DNA of 64,000 nt from Brevibacillus brevis (GTDB lineage: Bacteria > Bacillota > Bacilli > Brevibacillales > Brevibacillaceae), in contig NZ_CP134050.1 in the NCBI RefSeq assembly GCF_031583145.1, forward strand, positions 6,083,001 through 6,147,000, in the 5' to 3' direction. The notes beneath the pieces were generated by a model that was given only the letters and a program-made list of their open reading frames with translations, was not told the origin of the DNA and made no database searches. Below, one piece after another: positions 34,666 through 43,791 of this stretch (its first letter is position 1; each line of letters starts with the position of its first letter). The translations under genes were made by a program, and so were the position numbers.

Positions 34666-37493
34666 ATGACAATAGGTAAAACTTTGGCATGTGCGCCTCC
34701 GTCTTTTCCCCTGTCCCAAACCGTACGTGCAAGTTTCCCTGCATACGGCTTTCCATCGAACTGACCCCGACTTATTTAAGGTCGAGAAGGATTAACATGG
34801 CAATCAACCCTCAACTAACCACTTTAGCTTTACCTTTTAGTTTCTCCCTATACTTAGATAGCTTCTTCGCCATTTTCGGATTATCAACTTCCGAGGTTCC
34901 ATGAATCAATTCATGGCATCCGTCATGGACGCTAGCGAGATTGGCTACTTTATTAATTTCGTGCAATGGTAATGTTGGGTCAATGTGATGGCAGTGATAG
35001 TCGTTCGGTAAAATATCGAGCTCACATATTTTACATTTCCCTTTATCCCGATTCCAAGCGTACTCTCGATTCATGTAGTATTCAAAGTTGTACTTTCTGA
35101 GGTTATGATTTGAAGAACGTGAGTTCTTCTTAGCTAACCTAAAGCTGTTAGGATTGTAGAGCGGAGGTCTATCCAATGGGTTCTTCTTCTTGGACAACTG
35201 AGCGTATAAACTCCTGCCTTCCTCTGTATACGGAGTCATGGCTTGGTTGAAGTTTACTGCACGATCTGAGCCAGTCATGAAGAACTTGGTGATTCCCACC
35301 CATTTCCCTTCAACTTCGACAGCGTGACATTTGGTTGTGTAACCGGCGTGTCTAGCTGGTCTGTTAGAAAGTTCCTTTGCCGTTTTCACATGGTCGAGGT
35401 TCTTACCGCCGTTCTGGTTGTAATACATCGACTTCCATGTGTAGTGACAGGCTTTGAATACTTTGTTGTCAAGGCTTGAGAAAACCTTACTGCAAATCGA
35501 CTTGTTGTAGTAGAGCGATAAACCGACTATCATCGAGTTTACCTCTTCGATTACGACAGCCTTTTGATATTCGCAGACGGTAGTTTTCAGGCTCTTGATT
35601 TTGTCGAGGACTTCCCTGAACTTTTCGTTCAGCTTCTTGGTATTCGGGTAAACCTTGCAGGTTAGTGGGCGTTTTCTTACTTTACCCGTTCTACCTGTAA
35701 AGGTTCTTGGCTTTTCGACTTTCAGCCAAAACCCTAGGAATGACATTGCTTTCTCAGTAAGGTCAGTAATGACTGTTTTATCAGGAGAAAGTTGCAGTTT
35801 CAGCTTAGCCTCAAAGTATTTATTGAGTGCTTTTAACCGTCTTTCAGCTTCTTCTCTGGATTTGGTCAAGATAACCCAGTCGTCAGCGTATCTCACGAGA
35901 AATACAGGTTCGATTCCCTTTTGCCTCATTGCACGTCTGGCGTTCTTTTCGTTGGAATACTGTTCTAGTTGGTAAGGATTTTCGTACCAGCTTGATACAA
36001 TCCAGTCAAAGTCGTTCAGATATACGTTTGCAAGCAGGGGGCTGATAATCCCACCTTGCGGTGATCCTAGAGTGGATTCTTCAAACACGCCTTCGTTCAT
36101 TATTCCTGCTTTAAGCATTTTCATGACGAGTGCCAGCACCCTCTTATCAATTACACCCATTTTACTGAGTTTGTTGATGAGGAGTGAGTGGTCGATGTTG
36201 TCGAAGTAGCCTTTAATGTCTCCTTCGATTGCGAATCTAAACTCACCAATATTGATGAGACTTGCTATCCTTGCTATGGCGTGATGAGTTGACCGATATG
36301 GTCTAAAGCCGTAGCTGTGTGGATAGAATTTCGCTTCGAGGATGGGTTCTAGGACTATCCTGGCGCATTCCTGAATGATTCTGTCCTGCATCGTCGGTAT
36401 TCCCAACGGTCTCATTTTGTCGGAGTTCCCTTTAGGAATGAGTTTTCTCCTAACTGGTTGGGGGTTGTAGCTTTCGAAGCATGTTTTAATGGTTCGAAGC
36501 AACTTTTCCCTCGGCATCTGAAGATAGTCTCTAATGACTTTCTTGTCGATACCTGCCGTCATACTGCCCTTGTTGGACTTAATGTTGTGTATAGCAGTTA
36601 TGATGGTTTGTTCGTTAGTAATTAACTCATATAATCCAGTGAAGGACTTTCCGTCTTGAGACTGCCTGTATAGGGTGTCGAGTACTGATTTTAGTTCAGT
36701 CTCCGACTCGACTTGAGCATTAACCCTCATCTTCTCAGTCCTTCCTATATGTAATAGGAAGAAACTATCCAAGCAGAGATGAGTTAGCGATAGACTTTCG
36801 GACTGTACAATCCTCCAGCGTTAACTCAAGTCAAGGTTCTTTTAGTGGCAGTTATCAATCCGACTGCCCCCCTTCGCCATGTAAACGGCTTTCCCGTTCT
36901 CGGACTACTACGGGGGCTCTGACTTCCCACAAAACCTCAACGGACTGACATCCTCCGTTAAGTGGGATCTCCCACGTTCCCTGCTTCCTATCCCTATGTT
37001 TACTGACTTTTAGGTGCGTACCCTACCCCGGGGAACCTAGACGTGTTTTGAATCCCAGTTGTTCCACGTCTTTACGGATTATTTCAAATCCGCAGTTGTA
37101 ATACCAACACACAAGATATTACAACGTATCCCATTGCCCCTTTCGGGTGAACTTGCGTTACGAGGCTGCATACGTTCGGATTAACTTCCTCACCATGAGT
37201 CGGCTTTTAAGGAGGCCCGCATCACTTTCGCCATATCCTTTCGGACTTAGGTTACTTGGATTACGACTTTACCTAGCTCTCAGACAGCTATTGGTGTCAG
37301 CCAATGTCCGCCTGTAGGAGTCTTAGCCCTCATGCCAAGCGTAACTTGTGGATTCGGCATGGCTTCCGCGTTTCACGGAAGATTTCAGAAACAGAGTTCT
37401 TGACTTTGACGTGCGAGTATTAGGGTGCACCTAGATACCGTCAAAGTCCGTCGCTTTTCCCTACAGTTGTAGGTTAGGCGAAACGTGGCGCAC
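34666..37493 (-). mobile_element. Group II intron inserted in ssb (2828 bp)
   Basis: Minus strand: the 5' end reads GTGCGCC (GUGYG consensus) at 37493. A structured stretch of about 760 nt follows, then the maturase ORF. Near 34740-34710 is a domain V-like hairpin (AGCCGTATGC...GCACGTACGGTT), then a domain VI-like stem whose arms include GACAGGGGAAAAGAC and GTTTTACCTATTGTC, and the element ends in AT at 34666. A possible EBS1 (ACGTATGC near 37174-37167) could pair with the exon end TATACG. The boundaries were chosen because they restore ssb exactly. Confidence 0.92.
34811..36730 (-). CDS. ltrA: Group II intron reverse transcriptase/maturase with HNH endonuclease
   Basis: I take ATG 36730 (GGAAGGACTGAG upstream), giving 639 residues; the frame is open to 36772. 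RT domain motifs: MRPLGIPTMQDRI, GDIKGYFDNIDH, GSPQGGIISPLLANVYL and catalytic YADDW (271-275). The maturase X domain follows (about 370-470), then a C-terminal HNH nuclease (CKIC near 566, HCHHIDP, LASVHDGCHELIH). All catalytic motifs are intact, so it may be mobile as well as splicing-competent. It lies in intron domain IV and carries out both splicing help and target-primed reverse transcription. Confidence 0.95.
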   Translation of the reverse strand: MRVNAQVESETELKSVLDTLYRQSQDGKSFTGLYELITNEQTIITAIHNIKSNKGSMTAGIDKKVIRDYLQMPREKLLRTIKTCFESYNPQPVRRKLIPKGNSDKMRPLGIPTMQDRIIQECARIVLEPILEAKFYPHSYGFRPYRSTHHAIARIASLINIGEFRFAIEGDIKGYFDNIDHSLLINKLSKMGVIDKRVLALVMKMLKAGIMNEGVFEESTLGSPQGGIISPLLANVYLNDFDWIVSSWYENPYQLEQYSNEKNARRAMRQKGIEPVFLVRYADDWVILTKSREEAERRLKALNKYFEAKLKLQLSPDKTVITDLTEKAMSFLGFWLKVEKPRTFTGRTGKVRKRPLTCKVYPNTKKLNEKFREVLDKIKSLKTTVCEYQKAVVIEEVNSMIVGLSLYYNKSICSKVFSSLDNKVFKACHYTWKSMYYNQNGGKNLDHVKTAKELSNRPARHAGYTTKCHAVEVEGKWVGITKFFMTGSDRAVNFNQAMTPYTEEGRSLYAQLSKKKNPLDRPPLYNPNSFRLAKKNSRSSNHNLRKYNFEYYMNREYAWNRDKGKCKICELDILPNDYHCHHIDPTLPLHEINKVANLASVHDGCHELIHGTSEVDNPKMAKKLSKYREKLKGKAKVVS

Positions 37494-37551
37494 GCGTATA
37501 GCGAAGTTCAGGATCTTTGGTCAGGTTGCCGATGAGAATGACTTTATTCAC
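37494..37551 (-). CDS. ssb: Single-stranded DNA-binding protein, exon 1
   Basis: GTG at 37551 follows GAGGGGG at good spacing. The 58 nt encode VNKVILIGNLTKDPELRYT plus one base (C) that completes a proline codon with exon 2. This is the canonical SSB N-terminus. It is 29 bases downstream of rpsF, in the usual rpsF-ssb-rpsR operon. Confidence 0.92.
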
Positions 37552-37580
37552 CTTGGTTCCCCCTCTTGCCGCGACGGTGA

Positions 37581-37868
37581 TTACTTCTCATCACGAACGA
37601 ACATGAAGCGGATGACGTCGTCGTTGATTTTCATCAGACGCTCTGCTTCCGCAACAGCATCAGCGTTCGCTTTGAAGTTCATCAAAACATAGTAACCTTC
37701 ACGGAACTTATTGATTTCATAAGCAAGACGACGCTTGCCCATTTCTTGAAGTTTGGAAATTTCGCCGCCGTAGTTGGTTACGATCTCGCTGTAACGAGCT
37801 ACATTGGATTTCACTTTCTCTTCTTCAAGGTCTGGACGCAATACATACATAACTTCGTATTGACGCAT
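37581..37868 (-). CDS. rpsF: 30S ribosomal protein bS6
   Basis: 95 residues (MRQYEVMYVLRPDLEEEKVK..., MGKRRLAYEINKFREGYYVLMNF), ferredoxin-like fold, partner of bS18. First gene of the rpsF-ssb-rpsR operon, with AAGGAGGTG before the ATG and a strong promoter upstream. Confidence 0.98.
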   Translation of the reverse strand: MRQYEVMYVLRPDLEEEKVKSNVARYSEIVTNYGGEISKLQEMGKRRLAYEINKFREGYYVLMNFKANADAVAEAERLMKINDDVIRFMFVRDEK

Positions 37869-37973
37869 ACCTTTTCACCTCCTTATGGACTTTAGCGGCC
37901 CGCACGCGGGCAAGGAGCGAGTGCTGAAACGAAACGCATTAGACATGCACTCCATAAATACTCGCATTATCGT

Positions 37974-38002
37974 ATTATACCAAAGCGAATCTTGCGTGGC
38001 AA
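37974..38002 (-). promoter_or_regulatory. SigmaA promoter of rpsF-ssb-rpsR
   Basis: Minus strand TTGCCA (38002-37997), 17-base spacer, perfect TATAAT (37979-37974), about 105 bases before rpsF. Confidence 0.85.
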
Positions 38003-38011
38003 GGCTCAAGT

Positions 38012-39112
38012 CTAGACATTGAACCGGAAATGCATGACATCTCCATCCGCCACTACGTACTCTTTTCCTTCCAATCGGTACTTGCCGCGCTCGCGTGCTG
38101 CTGCTACCGATCCAGCTTCTACCAGGTCGTCGTACGCGATGACTTCGGCGCGAATGAAGCCGCGCTCGAAATCGGTATGGATGACCCCTGCCGCTCCCGG
38201 CGCTTTCGTGCCGCGGCGGATCGTCCACGCTCGGACTTCCTGCACGCCTGCCGTAAAGTAAGTGACCAGGCCCAAGAGCTCATACGCTGCGCGAATCAAA
38301 CGGTCCAAACCGGATTCCTCAAGGCCCAGCTCCTGCAGGAACATTTCCTTGTCCTCGCCTTCCAGCTCTGCGATCTCGGCTTCGACCTTCGCGCTGATAA
38401 CGACTACGTGCGCTCCCTCGCTTGCTGCATGCTCGCGTACGGCTTGCACGTGCGGGTTGGTGTCAGCGGTCTGAATGCCGTCTTCGGCCACATTGCACAC
38501 GTACAGCATCGGCTTGATGGTCAAAAGGTGCAAGTCGCGAATCCATTTGCGCTCCTCGTCATCCAGTTCCACGCTGCGCGCAGCATTCCCTTCTTCAAAG
38601 GCGGCCTTGAGCTTCTCCAGCACATCCAGCTCTTGCTTGGCTTCCTTGTCGCCCGCTTTTACCTTGCGGCCGATGCGGTCGATACGGCGCTCGACAGAAT
38701 CGAGGTCGGCAAAGATCAGTTCGAGATTGATCGTCTCGATATCGGAGAGCGGATCGACACGGCCGGCGACGTGTGTAATGTTTTCATCTTCAAAGCAGCG
38801 GACGACGTGCGCAATCGCGTCCACCTCGCGAATATGGCCCAGGAACTGGTTGCCCAAACCCTCGCCCTTGCTCGCGCCTTTTACCAGGCCGGCAATGTCC
38901 ACGAATTCGAATGCAGTCGGCACTACTTTGTTTGGAACTACGATCTCGGTCAATTTGGCCAGACGAGGATCTGGTACCTCGACGATGCCGACGTTCGGAT
39001 CAATCGTACAGAACGGGTAGTTAGCCGATTCCGCTCCGGCTTGGGTAATGGCGTTGAACAAGGTCGACTTGCCTACGTTGGGAAGACCTACAATCCCGCA
39101 AGATGCACCCAT
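38012..39112 (-). CDS. ychF: Ribosome-binding ATPase YchF
   Basis: The 366-residue Obg-family protein has P-loop GLPNVGKSTLFN (9-20), switch-region DIAGLVKGASKGEGLGNQFL, and NVAE in place of the GTP-specific NKxD, explaining its ATP preference. A coiled coil and TGS domain (about 285-365) follow. It is a stress-linked translation factor and is intact. Confidence 0.97.
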   Translation of the reverse strand: MGASCGIVGLPNVGKSTLFNAITQAGAESANYPFCTIDPNVGIVEVPDPRLAKLTEIVVPNKVVPTAFEFVDIAGLVKGASKGEGLGNQFLGHIREVDAIAHVVRCFEDENITHVAGRVDPLSDIETINLELIFADLDSVERRIDRIGRKVKAGDKEAKQELDVLEKLKAAFEEGNAARSVELDDEERKWIRDLHLLTIKPMLYVCNVAEDGIQTADTNPHVQAVREHAASEGAHVVVISAKVEAEIAELEGEDKEMFLQELGLEESGLDRLIRAAYELLGLVTYFTAGVQEVRAWTIRRGTKAPGAAGVIHTDFERGFIRAEVIAYDDLVEAGSVAAARERGKYRLEGKEYVVADGDVMHFRFNV

Positions 39113-39339
39113 CTATATACACTCCTTATCATCATCCTGACATCCTTTTAAGTATATAGATTTGGATATAAGAATACAATTGCATCCTTGTGGCAACTGT
39201 TCCTGGACGGACCGAACCGAAAGGCAATGGCATGCTGACACTTGCAGCTTACCCGGATCTGGTGGGACAAAAAAAGAAATGCTAGACTGGATGGCAGGAA
39301 TACTGGACTTTCGGACTACATGAAAACGAGGTGTTTTTC

Positions 39340-39963
39340 TTGAATTTGCTCTTGTTCGGAGCCACAGGCCGCGTGGGCAGCCACATTTTGAAGCAGGCGC
39401 TCGCGGACGGACATCGCGTGACGGTATTGGTTCGCTCGCCGGACAAGCTGTCTCCCCCAGCAGGAGACCAACTGCGGGTCATCGCCGGCAATGTCCTAAA
39501 GCCCGCCGATGTACAGCGCGCGATGAAAGACGCCGATACAGTCATCAGCACACTCAGCACGGACGGGTCCACGGTCTTGTCCGAAGGGATCCCGCACATC
39601 ATCCGCGCCATGGAGCAGGAAGGCGTTACCCGCATCATCACTGTCGGGACGGCCGGCATCCTGCAAAGCAGAACATCCCCGGAATTGCTCCGCTACCAGT
39701 CCAGCGAGTCTAAGCGAAAATTGACCCGCGCTGCGGAAGAGCACCACAAAGCCTATTTGCTCCTGGAGAAGTCCGGCCTCGATTGGACGATCGTTTGCCC
39801 GACCTATTTGCCGGATGGCGACCGGATCGGTTCGTACCGGGTCGAAGCCGACTTTTTGCCCGAAGGCGGCGCGGAAATATCGGTTCCCGATACGGCAGAC
39901 TTTACTTACAGCCTGGCCGGCAGCCGCGACTACATTCGCTCCCGTGTCGGCATCGCCTATTGA
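39340..39963 (+). CDS. NAD(P)-binding epimerase-like oxidoreductase
   Basis: TTG 39340 follows GAGGTG at 7 bases; an in-frame GTG at 39331 is part of that site. The 207-residue atypical short-chain dehydrogenase has MNLLLFGATGRVGSHILKQAL (GxxGxxG nucleotide site), VISTLST and LEKSGLDWTIVCPTYLPDG. Relatives (YwnB/biliverdin reductase-like NmrA types) bind NAD(P) with varied roles. Substrate unknown. Monocistronic; convergent with pepF. Confidence 0.85.
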   Translation: MNLLLFGATGRVGSHILKQALADGHRVTVLVRSPDKLSPPAGDQLRVIAGNVLKPADVQRAMKDADTVISTLSTDGSTVLSEGIPHIIRAMEQEGVTRIITVGTAGILQSRTSPELLRYQSSESKRKLTRAAEEHHKAYLLLEKSGLDWTIVCPTYLPDGDRIGSYRVEADFLPEGGAEISVPDTADFTYSLAGSRDYIRSRVGIAY

Positions 39964-39981
39964 CCCTCCGCTTTCGAAACG

Positions 39982-40069
39982 TTAGAAAACCCGGCTACGC
40001 CAAGCCCTTTGGCGGAGCCGCGGCTGCCCTTATACTGGATAGGAATTTTATAAATTCCTATCTGTACGA
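39982..40069. repeat. 88-bp intergenic repeat, copy A
   Basis: Begins TTAGAAAACC, contains the hairpin GGCTACGCC/GGCGGAGCC, then TGCCCTTATACTGGATA, and ends with the inverted repeat AGGAATTT/AAATTCCT and CTATCTGTACGAA. The other copies lie at 42737 and 61006. It abuts the bidirectional terminator at 40074. Confidence 0.9.
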
Positions 40070-40073
40070 AGAA

Positions 40074-40105
40074 AAGGCTCCCTCTCGACGGAAAGGGAGC
40101 CCTTC
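40074..40105. terminator. Bidirectional terminator between the oxidoreductase and pepF
   Basis: AAGGCTCCCT with AGGGAGCCCTT, A-rich on the left and TTTTTT on the right. Confidence 0.85.
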
Positions 40106-40128
40106 TTTTTTGCCTGATGTCAGGCAGC

Positions 40129-42042
40129 TTACTTCTCGTTGACCAGCTTCTCCAATTCGGTTAGCGTCTCTTCGAAAATTTCCATGGCCTGTTCGATCGG
40201 CTTGGAGGTCGACATATCTACTCCGGCCGCTTTCAGCACTTCGATCGGCGGTGCAGAGCTGCCAGCCTCGAGGAAGTTGGTGCGGATGCGGTCCACAGCC
40301 GGCTTCCCTTCATCCAGGATTTGTTTCGCCAGAGCCTGGGACGCGGCAAAGCTCGTCGAGTATTGGTAGACATAGTACTTGTAGTTGAAGAAATGGGAAA
40401 CGCGAGCCCACTCCATCGCGATCTCATCGTCAGAGACCATGTCTTTCCCGTAGTACTTCTTGTTGATATCAAGGTAAATCTTTTTGATGGCCTCCGCGTT
40501 CAGCGACTCTCCCGCCTGCTCCTTTTCGTGAATGGCTTTTTCAAATTCGGCAAACTGGGTTTGGCGGAACAGCGTCGACCGGAAGTTTTCCAGGTAGTGA
40601 TTGAGCAGGTACATCTTTTCCTCTTTGGTCTTCGCCTTCGCATACATGCTCTTGAACAGCAGCGTCTCATTCATCGTAGACGCCACTTCAGCCGTGAAGG
40701 TCGGGTAATTCGACGAGACGTACGGCTGCGTTTTGTTGGTGTAGTACGACTGCATGGCGTGTCCCATCTCATGCGCAATCGTAAAGACGTCGTCCAGCGT
40801 CCCCTGGTGGTTCAGCAATACGTACGGATGTGTATCGTAGGCTCCCCACTGATAGGCGCCCGTCCGCTTGTCATCGGTCGAATAAACGTCTACCCATCCG
40901 CTCTCCAGACCATCCGCCAGCACTTTGACATAGTCGTCTCCCATCGCTTGCAGCCCATCGACGACCATCTTTTTGCCATCCTCAAACGAGATGTATTTGT
41001 CATCGGACGGCACGATCGGGACGTAAATGTCGTACATGTGCAGCTCGTTGACCCCGAGCATTTTCTTCTTCAGGGCGATGTAGCGATGCAGCAGCGGCAG
41101 GTTGTCATTGACCGTATCAATCAGCTCGTCGTACACCTTGGTCGGGATGTTGTTCGGATTCAGGCTGGCTTCCAGCGCAGACTGGTAGTGGCGTGCGTCC
41201 GCGTAGTAGTTGTCGCCCTTCACTTTCGCCGCCAAAGTCTGGGCAAAGCTGTCCTGAAAATCGATCAATGCGCTGTAATAGGCTTTAAACGCATCTCTGC
41301 GGACACGTTGATCCTTGCTTTCCAGGAGCGAAACGAAGTTGGCCCGGGTGATCTGGATCTCTTTCCCGCTTGCATCCTTGATTTTCGGGAACTTCACATC
41401 CTTGGACAGCATGCTGTAAATATTCGTTGGCGAATTTCCGAGCGGGGCCGACTTGGCCAGCAGCTCCTCCATTTCCTTTGATAGAGAATGCGGCTTCGTA
41501 CGCAGCATATCCTCGAGGAACAGCTTGTAGGGAGCCAGGTTCTTGTCCGCCAGCAAGTTCTTCATCTTGGCGTCGGGAATTGCCACAATTTCCGGTTGGA
41601 CCCACGCCGATTTTTCCGAGACCAGCGTGTACATTTTTTCGGCCCGGTCCGCGAGCTTTTGCAGCTCCGAATTAGCCGAGTTGACATCGAGTGACATGTT
41701 GGCGTACACATACGCCTTGTCGTTTAGACGCATCAAGCTCATGTAGTCTTCCAGTGCCTTCAGCATCGTGGAAGCAGAAGTGCCCAGCTTTCCTTGATAC
41801 TGGGTGAAAGCTTTGGCCATTTCTTCGACCTTGGCGACATCTTTTTCCCAAGCCTGGACAGTCGGATAAATATCATCCAGCTTCCATTTGTACTGATCCG
41901 GAATCTCCGCGCGCGACTGATAAACAGGAGCTTTTTCCGCAGCCATCGCAACTGCAGGCGAACTGTACGGGATAAAAGGTCCTGTTACGGTAGCCAACGC
42001 AATAGCCAATGCCGTGACTGATGCAAATGCTCGCTTTTTCAA
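40129..42042 (-). CDS. pepF: Secreted oligoendopeptidase F (M3 family)
   Basis: The 637-residue zinc peptidase has an added signal peptide (MKKRAFASVTALAIALATVTGPF, cleavage near VAMA-AEK), unlike typical cytoplasmic PepF. The zinc site is HEMGH at 424-428, with the downstream Glu in FTAEVASTMNETLL. M3 enzymes cut short peptides. Export implies peptide processing or nutrition outside the cell. It is monocistronic, with a DnaA-box cluster in its upstream region. Confidence 0.94.
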   Translation of the reverse strand: MKKRAFASVTALAIALATVTGPFIPYSSPAVAMAAEKAPVYQSRAEIPDQYKWKLDDIYPTVQAWEKDVAKVEEMAKAFTQYQGKLGTSASTMLKALEDYMSLMRLNDKAYVYANMSLDVNSANSELQKLADRAEKMYTLVSEKSAWVQPEIVAIPDAKMKNLLADKNLAPYKLFLEDMLRTKPHSLSKEMEELLAKSAPLGNSPTNIYSMLSKDVKFPKIKDASGKEIQITRANFVSLLESKDQRVRRDAFKAYYSALIDFQDSFAQTLAAKVKGDNYYADARHYQSALEASLNPNNIPTKVYDELIDTVNDNLPLLHRYIALKKKMLGVNELHMYDIYVPIVPSDDKYISFEDGKKMVVDGLQAMGDDYVKVLADGLESGWVDVYSTDDKRTGAYQWGAYDTHPYVLLNHQGTLDDVFTIAHEMGHAMQSYYTNKTQPYVSSNYPTFTAEVASTMNETLLFKSMYAKAKTKEEKMYLLNHYLENFRSTLFRQTQFAEFEKAIHEKEQAGESLNAEAIKKIYLDINKKYYGKDMVSDDEIAMEWARVSHFFNYKYYVYQYSTSFAASQALAKQILDEGKPAVDRIRTNFLEAGSSAPPIEVLKAAGVDMSTSKPIEQAMEIFEETLTELEKLVNEK

Positions 42043-42172
42043 ATCTCAATCGCCCCTTTGCTTTCTCTCTCTTATTCTTTTCCAAAATCTAGTTACTGTA
42101 ATTATCTTTTTTCGCCCAAATATCCTTCTTGATTAGTAGAAATATTTTAAATATTTATTAACAACAGTCTAT

Positions 42173-42312
42173 TTATCCAGAGAAAATTCAGTTTTGTGGA
42201 TAATTCTGTGGATAACTGTCGCTTTTTCGTTGGTTTTGACCGATTTGGTTCCCGCTGTTCTGGTTCTCCACAAGAGAGTTGTCCACATTTTCTGTGGATA
42301 GCGTGTGCATAA
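42173..42312. other. Cluster of six DnaA boxes outside oriC
   Basis: In 140 bp upstream of pepF: TTATCCAGA (42173), TGTGGATAA (42195, perfect), TGTGGATAA (42207, perfect), TTGTCCACA (42279), TGTGGATAG (42293), TGTGCATAA (42304). The density is like that of oriC although dnaA is about 19.5 kb away. It could titrate DnaA or regulate the divergent pepF and yjcZ-type genes. Confidence 0.75.
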
Positions 42313-42407
42313 CTTATTTTTCCTCCACACCCGTGACAAACGCCCATACCTCTTCTCCGCTTTTGACATAGCATGTGTATTGAAACTAGGGTAGGAGGTG
42401 TTAGCAA

Positions 42408-42494
42408 GTGGGTATCTTTAACGGTTTCGATGACTTCGCGCTGATCTTGGTTCTCTTCATCCTTCTCGTGATCGTTGGTTGTGACTGCAACTAA
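42408..42494 (+). CDS. YjcZ-type tiny membrane sporulation protein
   Basis: GTG 42408 follows GTAGGAGGTG. The 28-residue product is MGIFNGFDDFALILVLFILL followed by VIVGCDCN. This matches the tiny Bacillales proteins (YjcZ family) with FALIVVLFILLIIVG-type helices, some of them spore-associated. It is one membrane helix. Conventional minimum-length gene calling would miss it. Confidence 0.85.
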   Translation: MGIFNGFDDFALILVLFILLVIVGCDCN

Positions 42495-42736
42495 TACTCC
42501 CGCTGCGATCCAGCCTATCTAAACGGAAAGCCTGTTTCCAACAAGCATTCCTTGCTTTCCGCACAAAAATCCGTGAACTTTGGCGATTGCGCCCTCGCTT
42601 CGCCATGAATTGTCATAGCGCATCACTCGATCCTTCCGGGAGAACACGTCACGATTGTAAAAATCAGAAACTCAGCCGAAGGTATAGTCCTCAGGAGCGG
42701 AGATCTGGTGGCAGAACGTCACTACTCGCTCCGGAA
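42495..42736. other. Intergenic, no gene seen
   Basis: Contains an inverted repeat CGGAAAGC/GCTTTCCG (about 42520-42560) that may end the tiny-protein transcript, although a T-run is lacking. No other structure is recognised before repeat copy B. Confidence 0.4.
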
Positions 42737-42825
42737 TTAGAAAACCTGGCTACGCCATGCCTTTTGGCGGAGCTGCGGTTGCCCTTATACTGGATAGGAA
42801 TTTTATAAATTCCTATCTGTATGAA
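42737..42825. repeat. 88-bp intergenic repeat, copy B
   Basis: Same order of elements as copy A: TTAGAAAACC, GGCTACGCC/GGCGGAGC hairpin, TGCCCTTATACTGGATA, AGGAATTT/AAATTCCT palindrome. It abuts the terminator at 42828. Confidence 0.9.
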
Positions 42826-42827
42826 AA

Positions 42828-42857
42828 AAGGATGCAGCCCTATGCAGGCTCATCCTT
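42828..42857 (-). terminator. Terminator of the Ig-like protein gene
   Basis: AAGGATG-AGCCC with GGCT-CATCCTT; TTTTTT on the minus strand, then repeat copy B. Confidence 0.85.
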
Positions 42858-42900
42858 TTTGTTTGCTCCAGACGGATTCTTCGTGTTCCCGCGGCTCGAG

Positions 42901-43680
42901 CTATTTCGCCCCCGTCGTAAAAGTGGAACGCTGCGCCGGGTTTGGATTCCCTGCCGTATCGCGCAAAAGACCTGGCAAAACCTCGATCTGATACGTTTTG
43001 TACGGCAGCCATTTCCCTTTCGGCTTTACCGTCAGCATCCGTTTGCTCTTGTTCCACGTAATGGTATGAGCGATGCTGGCGCCTGCTTCGTCGGTCAGTC
43101 GGACAAGCGGCCCAGCCGTCTTGCTCGACAGCGTCCCGCCGCTCGACAGCAACACTTCCTCCGAAAATTGGAGTGTCACTTTATCTTGAAGCTTGACTTG
43201 TTTTGCCCCGTGCCCCGGAAGAATCGTGGCCAATGGCGCAATTTTATCCACAGGCTTTTTTGTGGAAAACACACTTGTCACTTCGGGATTGACTTGTCCA
43301 CGCTCGTTCTTCAGCTTTTTCGCCGGCAACGTCACTTTGAAGGTCTGACCGGCTTCCAAATTTCCTACCGGGTCGATCGTGACCGTTCGGCTCGCCTTGT
43401 TCCAACTGACCGTGAACGGCACACGCTTTTTCTTGCTGTCCGTCAACTGAATCATGGATGTCCAAGACGAATTGGCAGGCTCCTTGTTGTTCATCAAGCG
43501 AACGGGCCCAGAAAACGAAAGCGTCACGAGCGTATCCGGAGCAACCTCCCCCGCTTTGTCGGCCGGCGACAGCTTGATTCCCCATGCGGATCCCTCCGCT
43601 GCCATCGTCGGCCTTGCCATAAACACCAGCAATACTACCATACCGAGTGCTTGCAGCCAGCTGTTTGTCCGTCTCTTCAT
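42901..43680 (-). CDS. Secreted protein with two SbsA-type Ig-like domains
   Basis: The 259-residue protein has a signal peptide (MKRRTNSWLQALGMVVLLVF, cleavage near TMA-AEG) followed by two repeats beginning SPADKAGEVAPDTLVTLSFS and LPGHGAKQVKLQDKVTLQFS, each ending in a YxIxxLPGxxxDxxGN-like strand. These are Big_5/SbsA Ig-like domains found in S-layer and surface proteins of Bacillales. No anchor is present. Role unknown. Confidence 0.85.
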   Translation of the reverse strand: MKRRTNSWLQALGMVVLLVFMARPTMAAEGSAWGIKLSPADKAGEVAPDTLVTLSFSGPVRLMNNKEPANSSWTSMIQLTDSKKKRVPFTVSWNKASRTVTIDPVGNLEAGQTFKVTLPAKKLKNERGQVNPEVTSVFSTKKPVDKIAPLATILPGHGAKQVKLQDKVTLQFSEEVLLSSGGTLSSKTAGPLVRLTDEAGASIAHTITWNKSKRMLTVKPKGKWLPYKTYQIEVLPGLLRDTAGNPNPAQRSTFTTGAK

Positions 43681-43791
43681 CGAATCCCCCCATCTGAACG
43701 GCAGGAAGCTGTTCCCACATCGAACAGCCTCCTCTCACCGTTTATGGGCATTGTAAAAAAAGACAATGGGGGGTTTCAAAAATATTCTTTC

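Noticed and set aside
34247..34756. 169-residue SSB with an unusual N-terminus (MESRMQGNLHVRFGTGEKTE)
   Set aside because: That N-terminus is group II intron domains V and VI read as protein; the real SSB start is at 37551.
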